A stretch of 31,849 nt of DNA, taken from NCBI GenBank assembly GCA_934371915.1, contig CAKROE010000023.1, forward strand, positions 1 to 31,849, read 5' to 3'. Position 1 is the first letter of the stretch, and every line of letters starts with the position of its first letter. The notes under the pieces were generated by a model that had not been told where the DNA came from, did not search any database, and worked only from the letters and a program-made list of their open reading frames with translations. Below, piece by piece: positions 1 to 7,658 of this stretch. Both the position numbers and the translations under genes were made by a program. The DNA is from an uncultured Blautia sp. (GTDB lineage Bacteria; Bacillota; Clostridia; Lachnospirales; Lachnospiraceae).

Positions 1-81
1 GGAAACAGCATTTCGCTGTATCCCGTTCTTTTAGGTTGAGGGTTACTTTACTGAGATATAGCAACAGAGAAAGGAGTATTT

Positions 82-945
82 ATGAAAATTGCTGGAAAAA
101 AAGTGTGGTATCTGGAATATATTCTGATCATTGTCGGAACCGGACTTATGGCAACTGCAATCACATCCTGTTTTGATGCAGCAGGAATGGTTACAGGAGG
201 ATTTTCCGGTATAGCGATTCTGGTCAAAGCCTGGACAAAAGGGCTGTACGGAGACGGAATTCCGCTCTGGATTACAAACCTTGTATTGAACGTTCCGTTA
301 TTTCTTCTCGCCGCTAAAATAAAAGGTTTCAAATTTGTAAAAAAAGCACTTCTGGGAGATCTTTCACTGACGCTCTGGCTGGCAATCCTTCCGGCATGGA
401 AGCTGTCCGGCGATTTTCTTCTGGTTGCATTATATGGAGGACTTCTGCAGGGAATCGGAATTGGATTTGTTTTTCTCGGAGGAGGAACGACCGGAGGCAC
501 AGATCTTCTGGCCGCAATCATTCAGAAATATCTGAATCATTATTCCATTGCACAGATCATGCAGTTTGTAGATGGTGCGGTAGTCGTAGTCGGCATGTAT
601 GTATTTGGGGTAGAACGTGCGCTGTATGCGATTATTGCAGTATTTCTTGTAACGAAGGTTTCTGATGGAATCATTGAAGGTTTAAAATTTTCAAAATCTG
701 TTTATATCATTACTGATAAGCCGGATGAAGTGGCAAAGATGGTTATGGAAGATCTCGATCGGGGAATTACAGGAATTTCTGCGAAAGGAATGTATTCCGG
801 TACAGACAAACTGATGCTGTTCTGTGTGGTTGGAAAGAAAGAACTGGTCCATCTGAAAGAAAAAATAGACGAAATTGATGAGAAGGCATTTGTGATCGTA
901 GGTGACGCAAGAGAGGTTCATGGGGAAGGATTTATAGAAAAATAG
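82..945 (+). CDS. YitT family membrane protein
   Basis: This 287-residue protein has the YitT layout: an N-terminal set of about five to six hydrophobic segments (roughly residues 10-200) followed by a soluble C-terminal DUF2179-like domain (about 205-285). Visible family signatures are the glycine-rich GMVTGGFSGIAIL near residue 35, FLGGGTTGGTDLLA near 131 and the DRGITGISAKGMYSG segment near 226 that opens the C-terminal domain. The length is normal for the family. The start is the ATG preceded by GAAAGGAG at good spacing. The gene appears to stand alone, since a 141-nt spacer separates it from the regulator downstream. The molecular function of YitT proteins is not established, so only family membership is claimed. 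Confidence 0.9.
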   Translation: MKIAGKKVWYLEYILIIVGTGLMATAITSCFDAAGMVTGGFSGIAILVKAWTKGLYGDGIPLWITNLVLNVPLFLLAAKIKGFKFVKKALLGDLSLTLWLAILPAWKLSGDFLLVALYGGLLQGIGIGFVFLGGGTTGGTDLLAAIIQKYLNHYSIAQIMQFVDGAVVVVGMYVFGVERALYAIIAVFLVTKVSDGIIEGLKFSKSVYIITDKPDEVAKMVMEDLDRGITGISAKGMYSGTDKLMLFCVVGKKELVHLKEKIDEIDEKAFVIVGDAREVHGEGFIEK

Positions 946-1086
946 GAATTATTCACAAAAAAATGTAAAAAAATTGAGTTTTGGTCTTTTATTTTTGGTT
1001 ATTTTGTATTAAAATAGTAATAAGTGTAGCAAGCCTATGGGGAAAAAGGAGAAAAACACGCAGTAAGCGAGAAGGGATGTAAGCAG

Positions 1087-2175
1087 ATGATATCAAACCA
1101 GGTACTTCAGAATACATTGGAAGGTCTTAAAGAGATCTCCAGAACAGAATTTTGCATCATTGACACGGAGGGGAAGGTGCTCGCAACAACATTTGCGGAC
1201 TTTTCAATTCAGCCGGGAGACATACAGGCTTTTGTGGAATCCCAGGCAGACAGTCAGCTTGTAAAGGGATTTCAGTATTTTAAAGTTTGCGATGATTATC
1301 AGCTGGAATATGTGCTGGTTGCGCATGGGGATGATGAGGATACTTACATGGTCGGCAAACTTGCTGCATTCCAGATTCAGAACCTTATTGTAGCATACAA
1401 AGAGCGGTTCGATAAAGACAGCTTTATCAAGAATCTTCTTCTTGATAACCTGCTTCTGGTTGATATTTATAACCGTGCAAAGAAACTTCATATCGATGCG
1501 GATGTCCGCCGTGTAGTTATGATTCTTGAACTTCAGCAGGAGAAGGATCACAGTGCAATGGAAAGCGTTAAGAGCTTTTTCGGTGGCAAGAGCAAGGATT
1601 TCATCACTGCGGTAGATGAGAAGAGCATCATTATTGTAAAAGAACTTGAGGAAGGTGAAGGCTATCCGGAGATGGATAAGCTTGCACATGCAATCCTTGA
1701 TTCACTCGGCTTAAATCAGACAGAAGAGACACATATCGCATATGGTACGATTGTCAATGAACTGAAAGAAGTTTCCCGTTCTTATAAAGAAGCCCGTATG
1801 GCGCTTGATGTCGGCAAGATTTTCTTTGGCGAGAAAGACGTCATTGCATACAGTTCTCTTGGAATTGGTCGTCTGATCTATCAGCTTCCGATTCCGCTGT
1901 GCAAAATGTTTATTAAGGAGATTTTTGAGAATAAATCACCGGATGATTTCGATGAGGAAACGCTTGTCACAATTGATAAGTTCTTTGAGAACAGCCTGAA
2001 TGTTTCCGAGACATCCAGACAGCTTTATATCCACAGAAACACACTGGTTTATCGTTTGGACAAGCTTCAGAAGAGTACAGGACTGGATCTTCGTGTATTT
2101 GAAGATGCGATCACTTTCAAGATCGCGCTTATGGTTGTCAGATATATGAAGTATATGGAAACCTTAGAGTATTAA
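1087..2175 (+). CDS. CdaR/PucR-type transcriptional regulator
   Basis: This 362-residue protein ends in a PucR-type helix-turn-helix (about residues 295-355), with the diagnostic SETSRQLYIHRNTLVYRLDK segment. The N-terminal part (about 1-115) resembles the sugar-diacid/PAS-like sensing domain of CdaR proteins: it opens with MISNQVLQNTLEGLKEISRT and continues CIIDTEGKVLATT. The middle (about 130-280) fits the GGDEF-like linker common to this family, without GGDEF catalytic residues. Members control sugar diacid, purine or amino-acid genes, but no such target lies next to it; the next gene is ftsE, behind a terminator-like hairpin. The effector and regulon therefore cannot be assigned. The start is the ATG following GAGAAGGGATG. 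Confidence 0.82.
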   Translation: MISNQVLQNTLEGLKEISRTEFCIIDTEGKVLATTFADFSIQPGDIQAFVESQADSQLVKGFQYFKVCDDYQLEYVLVAHGDDEDTYMVGKLAAFQIQNLIVAYKERFDKDSFIKNLLLDNLLLVDIYNRAKKLHIDADVRRVVMILELQQEKDHSAMESVKSFFGGKSKDFITAVDEKSIIIVKELEEGEGYPEMDKLAHAILDSLGLNQTEETHIAYGTIVNELKEVSRSYKEARMALDVGKIFFGEKDVIAYSSLGIGRLIYQLPIPLCKMFIKEIFENKSPDDFDEETLVTIDKFFENSLNVSETSRQLYIHRNTLVYRLDKLQKSTGLDLRVFEDAITFKIALMVVRYMKYMETLEY

Positions 2176-2243
2176 TGCCAAATATAAAAATTCCATGAAA
2201 TCAATAAAAAGGGTTGCATTCTGCATAGAAATATGTTACAACA

Positions 2244-2271
2244 TTGTTACGAAATGTTAATAAACTATACC
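2244..2271 (+). promoter_or_regulatory. Possible sigma-A promoter for ftsEX
   Basis: TTGTTA (2244-2249) and TATACC (2266-2271) are 16 nt apart. A transcript would start near 2278, just before the hairpin at 2287-2310. The match is moderate and unproven. Confidence 0.35.
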
Positions 2272-2286
2272 GCAGAAAGCAATGAG

Positions 2287-2315
2287 ATGCTGCCGGTACG
2301 CTGGCAGCATTTTTT
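2287..2315 (+). terminator. Intrinsic terminator-like hairpin before ftsE
   Basis: ATGCTGCC (2287-2294) pairs perfectly with GGCAGCAT (2303-2310) around an 8-nt loop, followed by five T. It most simply ends the regulator transcript. It lies only 21 nt before the ftsE start, so if the upstream promoter is real it would sit in the ftsE leader. Confidence 0.75.
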
Positions 2316-2336
2316 ATGTATATATAGGAGGAGATT

Positions 2337-3029
2337 ATGGAAACGATGATTGATATCATTGATGTAAGTAAATCGTATGGCAAGGGCCTTCCGGCAGTGA
2401 ACCATGCTAACTTACATGTAGATAAAGGAGAATTCGTTTTTGTCGTTGGAAGCAGTGGCTCAGGCAAGACAACTCTGATTAAGCTTCTTATGAAAGAACT
2501 CGACAGCACAAGTGGTCAGATGATCGTCAGCGGAGAGCGTCTGGAAAAGATGAAGCACCGCCGTGTGGCTAAATACCGTCGTAAACTTGGTGTTGTATTT
2601 CAGGATTTCCGTCTGTTAAAAGACCGTAATGTATACGAAAACGTTGCATTTGCGCAGCGTGTTATCGGAAGACCGACACGTGTGATCAGAAGACGTGTTC
2701 CGGAAGTGCTTCAGGAAGTCGGACTTGCAGAGAAGTACAAATCATTTCCGGATGAACTGTCCGGTGGTGAGCAGCAGAGAGTTGCGCTTGCAAGAGCACT
2801 GGTAAATCGTCCGGATATTCTTCTGGCTGATGAGCCGACAGGTAACCTTGACCCGAAGACGTCCGAAGAAATCATGAAACTTCTTGAGCAGATCAACGAG
2901 CGCGGCACGACAGTTCTTGTGGTAACCCATAATAAAGAAATCGTTAATGCAATGAAAAAACGAGTGGTTACCATGCATGACGGCGTGATCGTCAGCGACG
3001 AGAAGGAAGGAGAGTATCATGAGGCCTAG
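2337..3029 (+). CDS. ftsE: Cell division ATP-binding protein FtsE
   Basis: This 230-residue protein is an ABC ATPase that pairs with the membrane protein FtsX at the cytoplasmic face. In Gram-positive bacteria the complex controls peptidoglycan hydrolases during growth and division. It has the Walker A GSSGSGKT (38-45), the Q-loop VVFQDFRLLKDRNVYENV, the signature LSGGEQQ (141-147), the Walker B LLADEPTGNLDP and the switch histidine in VVTHN (His198). The length is typical of FtsE. The start follows a strong TATAGGAGGAG ribosome binding site. It overlaps ftsX by 11 nt, which points to translational coupling. Identification rests on both the sequence and the partner gene. Confidence 0.96.
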   Translation: METMIDIIDVSKSYGKGLPAVNHANLHVDKGEFVFVVGSSGSGKTTLIKLLMKELDSTSGQMIVSGERLEKMKHRRVAKYRRKLGVVFQDFRLLKDRNVYENVAFAQRVIGRPTRVIRRRVPEVLQEVGLAEKYKSFPDELSGGEQQRVALARALVNRPDILLADEPTGNLDPKTSEEIMKLLEQINERGTTVLVVTHNKEIVNAMKKRVVTMHDGVIVSDEKEGEYHEA

Positions 3030-3924
3030 TACGATCTGGTATACACTCAAACAGGGAGTGAAAAACATAAAGAGAAACTGGATGTTTTCACTTGCATCCA
3101 TTATTACAATGGCAGCCTGCATTTTTCTGGTAGGAGTTTTTTATTCACTTGTGACAAATGTGGATAATATTGCACACAAAGTAGAGCAGGAAGTGCCGGT
3201 TACAGTTTTCTTTGATGAAGGAACGACGGACGAGCAGATGCAGGAAGTCGGAAATCTGATCCAGGCGCGCCCGGAAGTAGAACGTGTTGAGTTTGAATCC
3301 GGTGATCAGGCATGGCAGAATTTCAAGGATAAATATTTTCAGGGATCTGAGGCAGCAGATGGATTTAAAGACGATAACCCGCTTGTAAACTCATCTAACT
3401 ATCAGGTCTATCTGAATCAGATAGAAAAGCAGACAGAACTGGTAAATTACATTCAGAGTCTGGATCATGTCCGAGAGGTAAATCAGTCTGAGCAGGCGGC
3501 CAATACACTCGGAAGTTTTAATAAACTGGTTTCCTATGCATCCATTATCATCATTGCAATTCTTCTTCTGATTTCCATTTTCCTGATCAGTAATACCGTT
3601 TCTGTAGGTATTTCTGTACGTAAGGAAGAAATCGGAATCATGAAATACATTGGTGCGACCGATGCATTTGTACGGGCACCGTTTGTTCTCGAAGGTATGG
3701 TGCTTGGTGTGATAGGTGCGGCAATCCCGCTGGTGGCATTGTATTTCCTGTACAATACAGCAGTTGAATTTATTCTGACGAGGTTTAATGTGCTGACCGG
3801 AGTAGTTGATTTTATCCCGGTATGGCAGATCTATCAGATGCTTCTTCCAATCGGACTCCTTCTGGGAATCGGAATCGGTTTTATCGGAAGTATCTGGACG
3901 ACCAGAAAACATTTAAGAGTATAA
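3019..3924 (+). CDS. ftsX: Cell division protein FtsX
   Basis: This 301-residue protein is the membrane partner of FtsE. It shows the FtsX topology: a short cytoplasmic N-terminus, a first membrane segment (about 23-45), a large extracytoplasmic domain (about 46-170), then three membrane segments (about 172-194, 222-246 and 268-292). The intracellular loop RKEEIGIMKYIGAT matches the FtsX core that couples to the ATPase. The ribosome binding site (AAGGAAGGAG) lies inside the end of ftsE. In Gram-positive relatives the extracytoplasmic loop recruits a coiled-coil hydrolase or activator (PcsB/CwlO); no such gene is adjacent here. A hairpin follows the stop codon. Confidence 0.95.
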   Translation: MRPSTIWYTLKQGVKNIKRNWMFSLASIITMAACIFLVGVFYSLVTNVDNIAHKVEQEVPVTVFFDEGTTDEQMQEVGNLIQARPEVERVEFESGDQAWQNFKDKYFQGSEAADGFKDDNPLVNSSNYQVYLNQIEKQTELVNYIQSLDHVREVNQSEQAANTLGSFNKLVSYASIIIIAILLLISIFLISNTVSVGISVRKEEIGIMKYIGATDAFVRAPFVLEGMVLGVIGAAIPLVALYFLYNTAVEFILTRFNVLTGVVDFIPVWQIYQMLLPIGLLLGIGIGFIGSIWTTRKHLRV

Positions 3925-3942
3925 TAAAATATTAATAGCATG

Positions 3943-3973
3943 CGGCATGGGACTTTTTGTTCCATGCCGTTTG
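3943..3973 (+). terminator. Hairpin after ftsX, probable terminator
   Basis: CGGCATGGGAC (3943-3953) pairs with GTTCCATGCCG (3959-3969) with one G-U pair around a T5 loop. Only TTTGT follows, so termination may be partial and allow read-through into the peptidase gene. Confidence 0.6.
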
Positions 3974-4017
3974 TGGTATATTAATAAAACAGACAGACTG
4001 AAGGAAGGACAGGATAA

Positions 4018-5193
4018 ATGAAACACAAAGAATATGCAGCGGGAGTTCTGACCGGGGCTCTTGTCGTAACGCTTGCAGCGGGTGGGGTGAAATTCGTGCA
4101 GCAACGGCTGGATAACGGAGTTCTCTCAGATTTTTCACATGTACAGAAAATAGAATATCTGGAGAAACTGATCGATCAGGAATATCTGGGCGATGTGGAT
4201 AAAGATGAGATGGCAGAGGGTGTTTATGCAGGTCTGATTTATGGACTTGGAGACGTTTATTCCAGATATTATACGGCAGATGAATATGCACAGGAGACGG
4301 CTTCAACGGATGGCGCATATGCTGGCATCGGTGTTTCCATCCAGAAAAATAAAAATGGTGGAGTGCAGATCGCAGAGTGCTATGAAGGCGGTCCCGGGGC
4401 AGAAGCCGGGCTGCAGACGGGTGATGTGATCACGGCGATCAATGATACTGATGTAACGGATATGGAGCTTGCGGATGTAGTTTCCATAATCAGAGAGAAC
4501 AAAGATAAGACAATTGTTCTTACAGTGTTTCGCGAAAATGAGGAAAAATCCCGTGAAATCAGTGTGGATGTGACGGACGTGGAACTGCCGTCTGTATTTG
4601 GAGAAATGCTGGATGAAAAGACCGGCTATATTCAGATTACACAGTTCACAGGAGTTACTCCGCAGCAGTACAAAGACATGTTTGCTGAATTAAAAGATAA
4701 AGGAATGGAGCGTCTTGTCATTGACCTTCGAGACAACCCCGGCGGACTCCTGACCTCAGTCTGCGATATTCTTCGAGAAATCCTTCCTGAAGGACTGATC
4801 GTGTATACGGAGGACAAATACGGCAACAGGGAAGAAGAAACCTGTGACGGGAAACATCAGCTGGATATGCCGCTTGCCGTACTGGTAAATGAAAACAGTG
4901 CGAGTGCGTCAGAGATTTTTGCAGGAGCGGTGCAGGATCATGAAGTCGGTACGATTGTCGGAACAACAACTTATGGCAAAGGCGTGGTACAGGAACTTCG
5001 ACAGCTCAGTGACGGAAGTGCGGTGAAGCTGACTGTTTCCAACTACTACACACCGAATGGAAATTCCATCAATAAAGTAGGAATCAAGCCGGATGTGGAA
5101 GTGAAGCTTGCTTCTGAACTTTTGAACAAAGATGAGATCACACATGAGGAAGATAATCAGCTTCAGAAAGCACTGGATGTAATAGAGAATTAA
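4018..5193 (+). CDS. S41 carboxyl-terminal processing peptidase (CtpA/CtpB family)
   Basis: This 391-residue serine protease is exported and membrane-anchored, and cleaves C-terminal tails of extracytoplasmic proteins. It has an N-terminal hydrophobic anchor (about 8-24), a PDZ domain (about 100-175, with GVSIQ, GPGAEAGLQTGDVI) and an S41 catalytic domain (about 200-370). The likely active residues are Ser296 in NSASASEI, Lys321 in TYGKG and Gln325; these spacings (25 and 4) equal those of the CtpB Ser-Lys-Gln triad. The length is normal and the start follows AAGGAAGGA. A ctp-type gene beside ftsEX is common in Firmicutes, where it is linked to cell-wall turnover. The substrate here is unknown. 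Confidence 0.93.
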   Translation: MKHKEYAAGVLTGALVVTLAAGGVKFVQQRLDNGVLSDFSHVQKIEYLEKLIDQEYLGDVDKDEMAEGVYAGLIYGLGDVYSRYYTADEYAQETASTDGAYAGIGVSIQKNKNGGVQIAECYEGGPGAEAGLQTGDVITAINDTDVTDMELADVVSIIRENKDKTIVLTVFRENEEKSREISVDVTDVELPSVFGEMLDEKTGYIQITQFTGVTPQQYKDMFAELKDKGMERLVIDLRDNPGGLLTSVCDILREILPEGLIVYTEDKYGNREEETCDGKHQLDMPLAVLVNENSASASEIFAGAVQDHEVGTIVGTTTYGKGVVQELRQLSDGSAVKLTVSNYYTPNGNSINKVGIKPDVEVKLASELLNKDEITHEEDNQLQKALDVIEN

Positions 5194-5204
5194 TAAAATT
5201 AAAG

Positions 5205-5244
5205 AAAACGTAAAAATTACTTGCTTTTTACTTCGTTTTTTTTT
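5205..5244 (+). terminator. AT-rich hairpin with T-run after the S41 peptidase
   Basis: AAAACGTAAAAA (5205-5216) can pair with TTTTTAC (5225-5231) and GTTTT (5235-5239), with a 3-nt bulge, and ends in a run of T. The stem is weak, so this is a tentative terminator. Confidence 0.4.
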
Positions 5245-5249
5245 AAAAT
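5221..5249 (+). promoter_or_regulatory. Possible promoter for the FN3 secreted protein
   Basis: TTGCTT (5221-5226) and TAAAAT (5244-5249) are 17 nt apart. The elements overlap the tentative terminator of the preceding gene. The -10 is good and the -35 poor. Confidence 0.35.
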
Positions 5250-5291
5250 ATACAAAGGGACATTCTATATTTTGAGAAGGGAACGATATTT

Positions 5292-6596
5292 ATGAATAAA
5301 AGCAAAAAGAGCGGAAAAGCAATTACAGGAGTTATGCTGATGCTGTTCCTGACAGTAGCTGTTTTAGTATCAGCTGTTTCTGTCAGTGCGGCTTCCGGAG
5401 TCAAAAAGACCAATGTAAAGGCAACGATTGCCGGCTCCAGTAATACAGCGCTGAAGATTAAATGGAACAAATGCTCAGGGGCAGATGGATATGTGATCTA
5501 TCGACGTGAATCTGTAAAACATGCCTATAAAAGAATTGCCATGGTAGGAAGCTCTGCGACAACCTATACAGACCGTAATCTCGGAACCGGAAAACCATAT
5601 CAGTATGCGGTAAAGGCTTATGGCAAACAAAAAAGTAAATTTGTATACAGCAGATATACTGCGGTAAAGGGTGCAACCCGTCCATATAAGACAAAGGTTA
5701 CACCTAAGGTACTGTCAAGTTCCCAGGTGAAACTTTCCTGGAAGGCAGTTTCAAAGCTGGATGGATACAGGATTTATCGTAAAGCATCCGGGGGTAAGTG
5801 GACACTGATTGCAGATGTAAATAAAAAAATTACGTCTTATACAGATACAACGGCAGTCGGTGATACAAAATATGTATATACCGTGAGGGCATATAAGAAA
5901 GCCGGCAGCGTAAAATACATGGCAGCGATAAAGCAGAGTAAAAGTGTAAAAACACCAAAGGCAGCTGTTGTCAGTCAGAGCGCTTTTACCGCAACACAGA
6001 AAGATGTCATGAAAAAGATTCTCTACGCAGTGGAAACCGGTGGACAGGTATATGGAAACCAGAATTACGGTGCATTTACAAAGGCATACACAAACAGCAG
6101 CATTGAGCATGCGATTACGATCGGTGCCGGACAATGGTATGCAACAGAAGCACAGAGACTTTTGAAACTGATCCATACCACGATGGGAGATGCCAAATGG
6201 AAAACATATGACAAAGACGGCAAGCTCTGGAAGGACGTACAGAAATCTAACTGGTCTACTTATAAAAAGACTACTTATAAAAAACGTATTGTAAATATCA
6301 TCAAGTCAGATATCGGAAAGAAATGTCAGGATCAGCTGATGTATCAGCAGATTACCGAGATGGAAAAAGTAATCCGTACTTTGGGCATCACAGATATTCA
6401 GGCAGTGGGTATGTTTATCAATATTGAACATCAGGGCGGTTACAGTGCAGTTACCCGTGTGCTTGCCAAAACAAAAAAACCATATAATCTGAGTAATGTT
6501 TATAAGGCGCTTGCTTCAGACAGTGGAAATCAGGTTGGTACATATAAGACAAGACAGGCGAAAGTATATCAATGGTTAAATACTTATATGAAATAA
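5292..6596 (+). CDS. Secreted protein with two FN3-like repeats and a lysozyme-like C-terminal domain
   Basis: This 434-residue protein begins with a lysine-rich n-region and hydrophobic core typical of a signal peptide, with a likely cleavage after VSVSAA near residue 34. Two fibronectin-III-like repeats follow (about 43-128 and 133-220); both share a GY.IYR core (DGYVIYRRES and DGYRIYRKAS) and a YT..AY ending. The C-terminal domain (about 230-434) contains KKILYAVETGGQVYG, HAITIGAGQWY and AVGMFINIEHQGGY. It resembles lysozyme-fold peptidoglycan hydrolases seen in phage tail and cell-wall proteins, with Glu248 in VETGG as candidate acid. That assignment is recalled similarity, not proof. Its place two genes after ftsEX suits a cell-wall role. 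The start follows GAGAAGGGAACG. Confidence 0.7.
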   Translation: MNKSKKSGKAITGVMLMLFLTVAVLVSAVSVSAASGVKKTNVKATIAGSSNTALKIKWNKCSGADGYVIYRRESVKHAYKRIAMVGSSATTYTDRNLGTGKPYQYAVKAYGKQKSKFVYSRYTAVKGATRPYKTKVTPKVLSSSQVKLSWKAVSKLDGYRIYRKASGGKWTLIADVNKKITSYTDTTAVGDTKYVYTVRAYKKAGSVKYMAAIKQSKSVKTPKAAVVSQSAFTATQKDVMKKILYAVETGGQVYGNQNYGAFTKAYTNSSIEHAITIGAGQWYATEAQRLLKLIHTTMGDAKWKTYDKDGKLWKDVQKSNWSTYKKTTYKKRIVNIIKSDIGKKCQDQLMYQQITEMEKVIRTLGITDIQAVGMFINIEHQGGYSAVTRVLAKTKKPYNLSNVYKALASDSGNQVGTYKTRQAKVYQWLNTYMK

Positions 6597-6608
6597 AGTG
6601 ATAAAATT

Positions 6609-6635
6609 CAGAAAGGGCAGGGGACTGCCCTTCTG
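6609..6635 (+). other. Strong hairpin without a T-run in the leader of the 322-residue gene
   Basis: CAGAAAGGGCAG (6609-6620) pairs with CTGCCCTTCTG (6625-6635), with one bulged A and a GGGA loop. No U-tract follows, so it is not a standard terminator. It lies 12 nt after the upstream stop and 21 nt before the next start. Confidence 0.5.
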
Positions 6636-6656
6636 TAGAGTTCGGGGAGTACAGCA

Positions 6657-7625
6657 ATGATTTTAACAGAAGAAAAAAAATATACAATATCACTTGAAAA
6701 AGAAGAGAATGACAGTGAAAACGGGCTGACAGGTAATACGATTGAACTGGAGTTTTCAAATAAAGAACTCCTTCATGAGATCATAACCTGTGGGATGCCG
6801 GTACAGAGACTGACGGTTGCTTATCCGGAAAAAAAACGTCTGGAAATGTTATATAAGATGTTTCTGGTGGAAATGGCACTGGATACAGAAGGGGATCGGT
6901 TGAAAAAGTCTCAGAGGACGGCATATCTGGATTCTTCGGAAAAAAGTGTAATTTCTTATTATATGGGGATGTTTTTTACGAAACTGATCAGTCACAGATT
7001 GTATGGAGATGAGTATTTAACACATTTGAATCTGATACAGAAGATGGATCACAGTGAGTATAATGACTTTTTTGCAAGCGAATGGCGTTCGGAAATGTTG
7101 GGATATAATCCTGTAGATGGAAGATGGAGTGCATGGGAAGCGAAGGGCGGAAGTAACCGCCGTGAACAGGCACTGAAAAAAGGTACTCAGCAGCTGAAGG
7201 CAATCGGTACATTAAATGGCATGAAACCGGATCCGGCAGTCGTGTGTATGACCTATTATGATCACAGCTATTTATGTGGAATCTTGAGACAGGCTTCCGG
7301 TAAAACAGACGGAGAACCGGTGCAGTTCCATACGGAAGACTATTTTGAAGCATACTATCGTCCGATCCGTGAGTTGTTTTTTGACAGAGAAAGCAGTCTG
7401 AGACTCTATGATTCTTTTGCAGAAGTAACATTTACAATCCCTTATTTTTCGGAAAATCAGGAACTGACGGAGGAGCGTAGAATTCAGATTGGAATGTCAA
7501 GAGAACTTTTGCAGAAACTGATGGATGCAGACTACAAAGTTATTGCTGAGATGAGAAAAAAAGCAGATAAAGAAAAATGTCCGGAAGGTGCGTATATGGG
7601 TGCGGATGGAATTTATATCAGATAA
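6657..7625 (+). CDS. Uncharacterised protein with a possible PD-(D/E)XK nuclease-like core
   Basis: I do not recognise this 322-residue protein as a named family. It has no signal peptide or membrane segment and should be cytoplasmic. The centre holds VDGRWSAWEAKGGSNRREQ: Asp154, Glu161 and Lys163, followed by a helix with Gln178-Gln179 (QALKKGTQQL) and then a hydrophobic strand PAVVCMTYY. That is the spacing and order of the D...ExK...Q core of the PD-(D/E)XK fold. The N-terminal third contains YYMGMFFTKLISHRLYG, and the C-terminus is mixed helical. The start is an ATG behind a modest GGGGAG site. The neighbours are a cell-wall gene and a convergent transporter, which give no functional clue. 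Nuclease activity is not shown, and the fold could serve another role. Confidence 0.6.
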   Translation: MILTEEKKYTISLEKEENDSENGLTGNTIELEFSNKELLHEIITCGMPVQRLTVAYPEKKRLEMLYKMFLVEMALDTEGDRLKKSQRTAYLDSSEKSVISYYMGMFFTKLISHRLYGDEYLTHLNLIQKMDHSEYNDFFASEWRSEMLGYNPVDGRWSAWEAKGGSNRREQALKKGTQQLKAIGTLNGMKPDPAVVCMTYYDHSYLCGILRQASGKTDGEPVQFHTEDYFEAYYRPIRELFFDRESSLRLYDSFAEVTFTIPYFSENQELTEERRIQIGMSRELLQKLMDADYKVIAEMRKKADKEKCPEGAYMGADGIYIR

Positions 7626-7630
7626 TGATA

Positions 7631-7658
7631 AAAAAGAGGGAAGTCATTCCCTCTTTTT
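7631..7658. terminator. Bidirectional terminator between convergent genes
   Basis: A perfect 12-bp stem (AAAAAGAGGGAA at 7631-7642 with TTCCCTCTTTTT at 7647-7658) closes a 4-nt loop GTCA. The A and T ends make it work on both strands. The loop contains the SulP stop codon (7644-7646 on the - strand). Confidence 0.88.

Noticed and set aside
1..23. Hairpin at the window start (ACAGC at 5-9 with GCTGT at 15-19)
   Set aside because: It may be the end of a terminator of a gene outside the window, but the T-run is short and the upstream sequence is missing.
974..1015. Promoter elements before the CdaR-type regulator
   Set aside because: The region is so AT-rich that several -35/-10 pairs fit equally poorly, so no single one can be supported.
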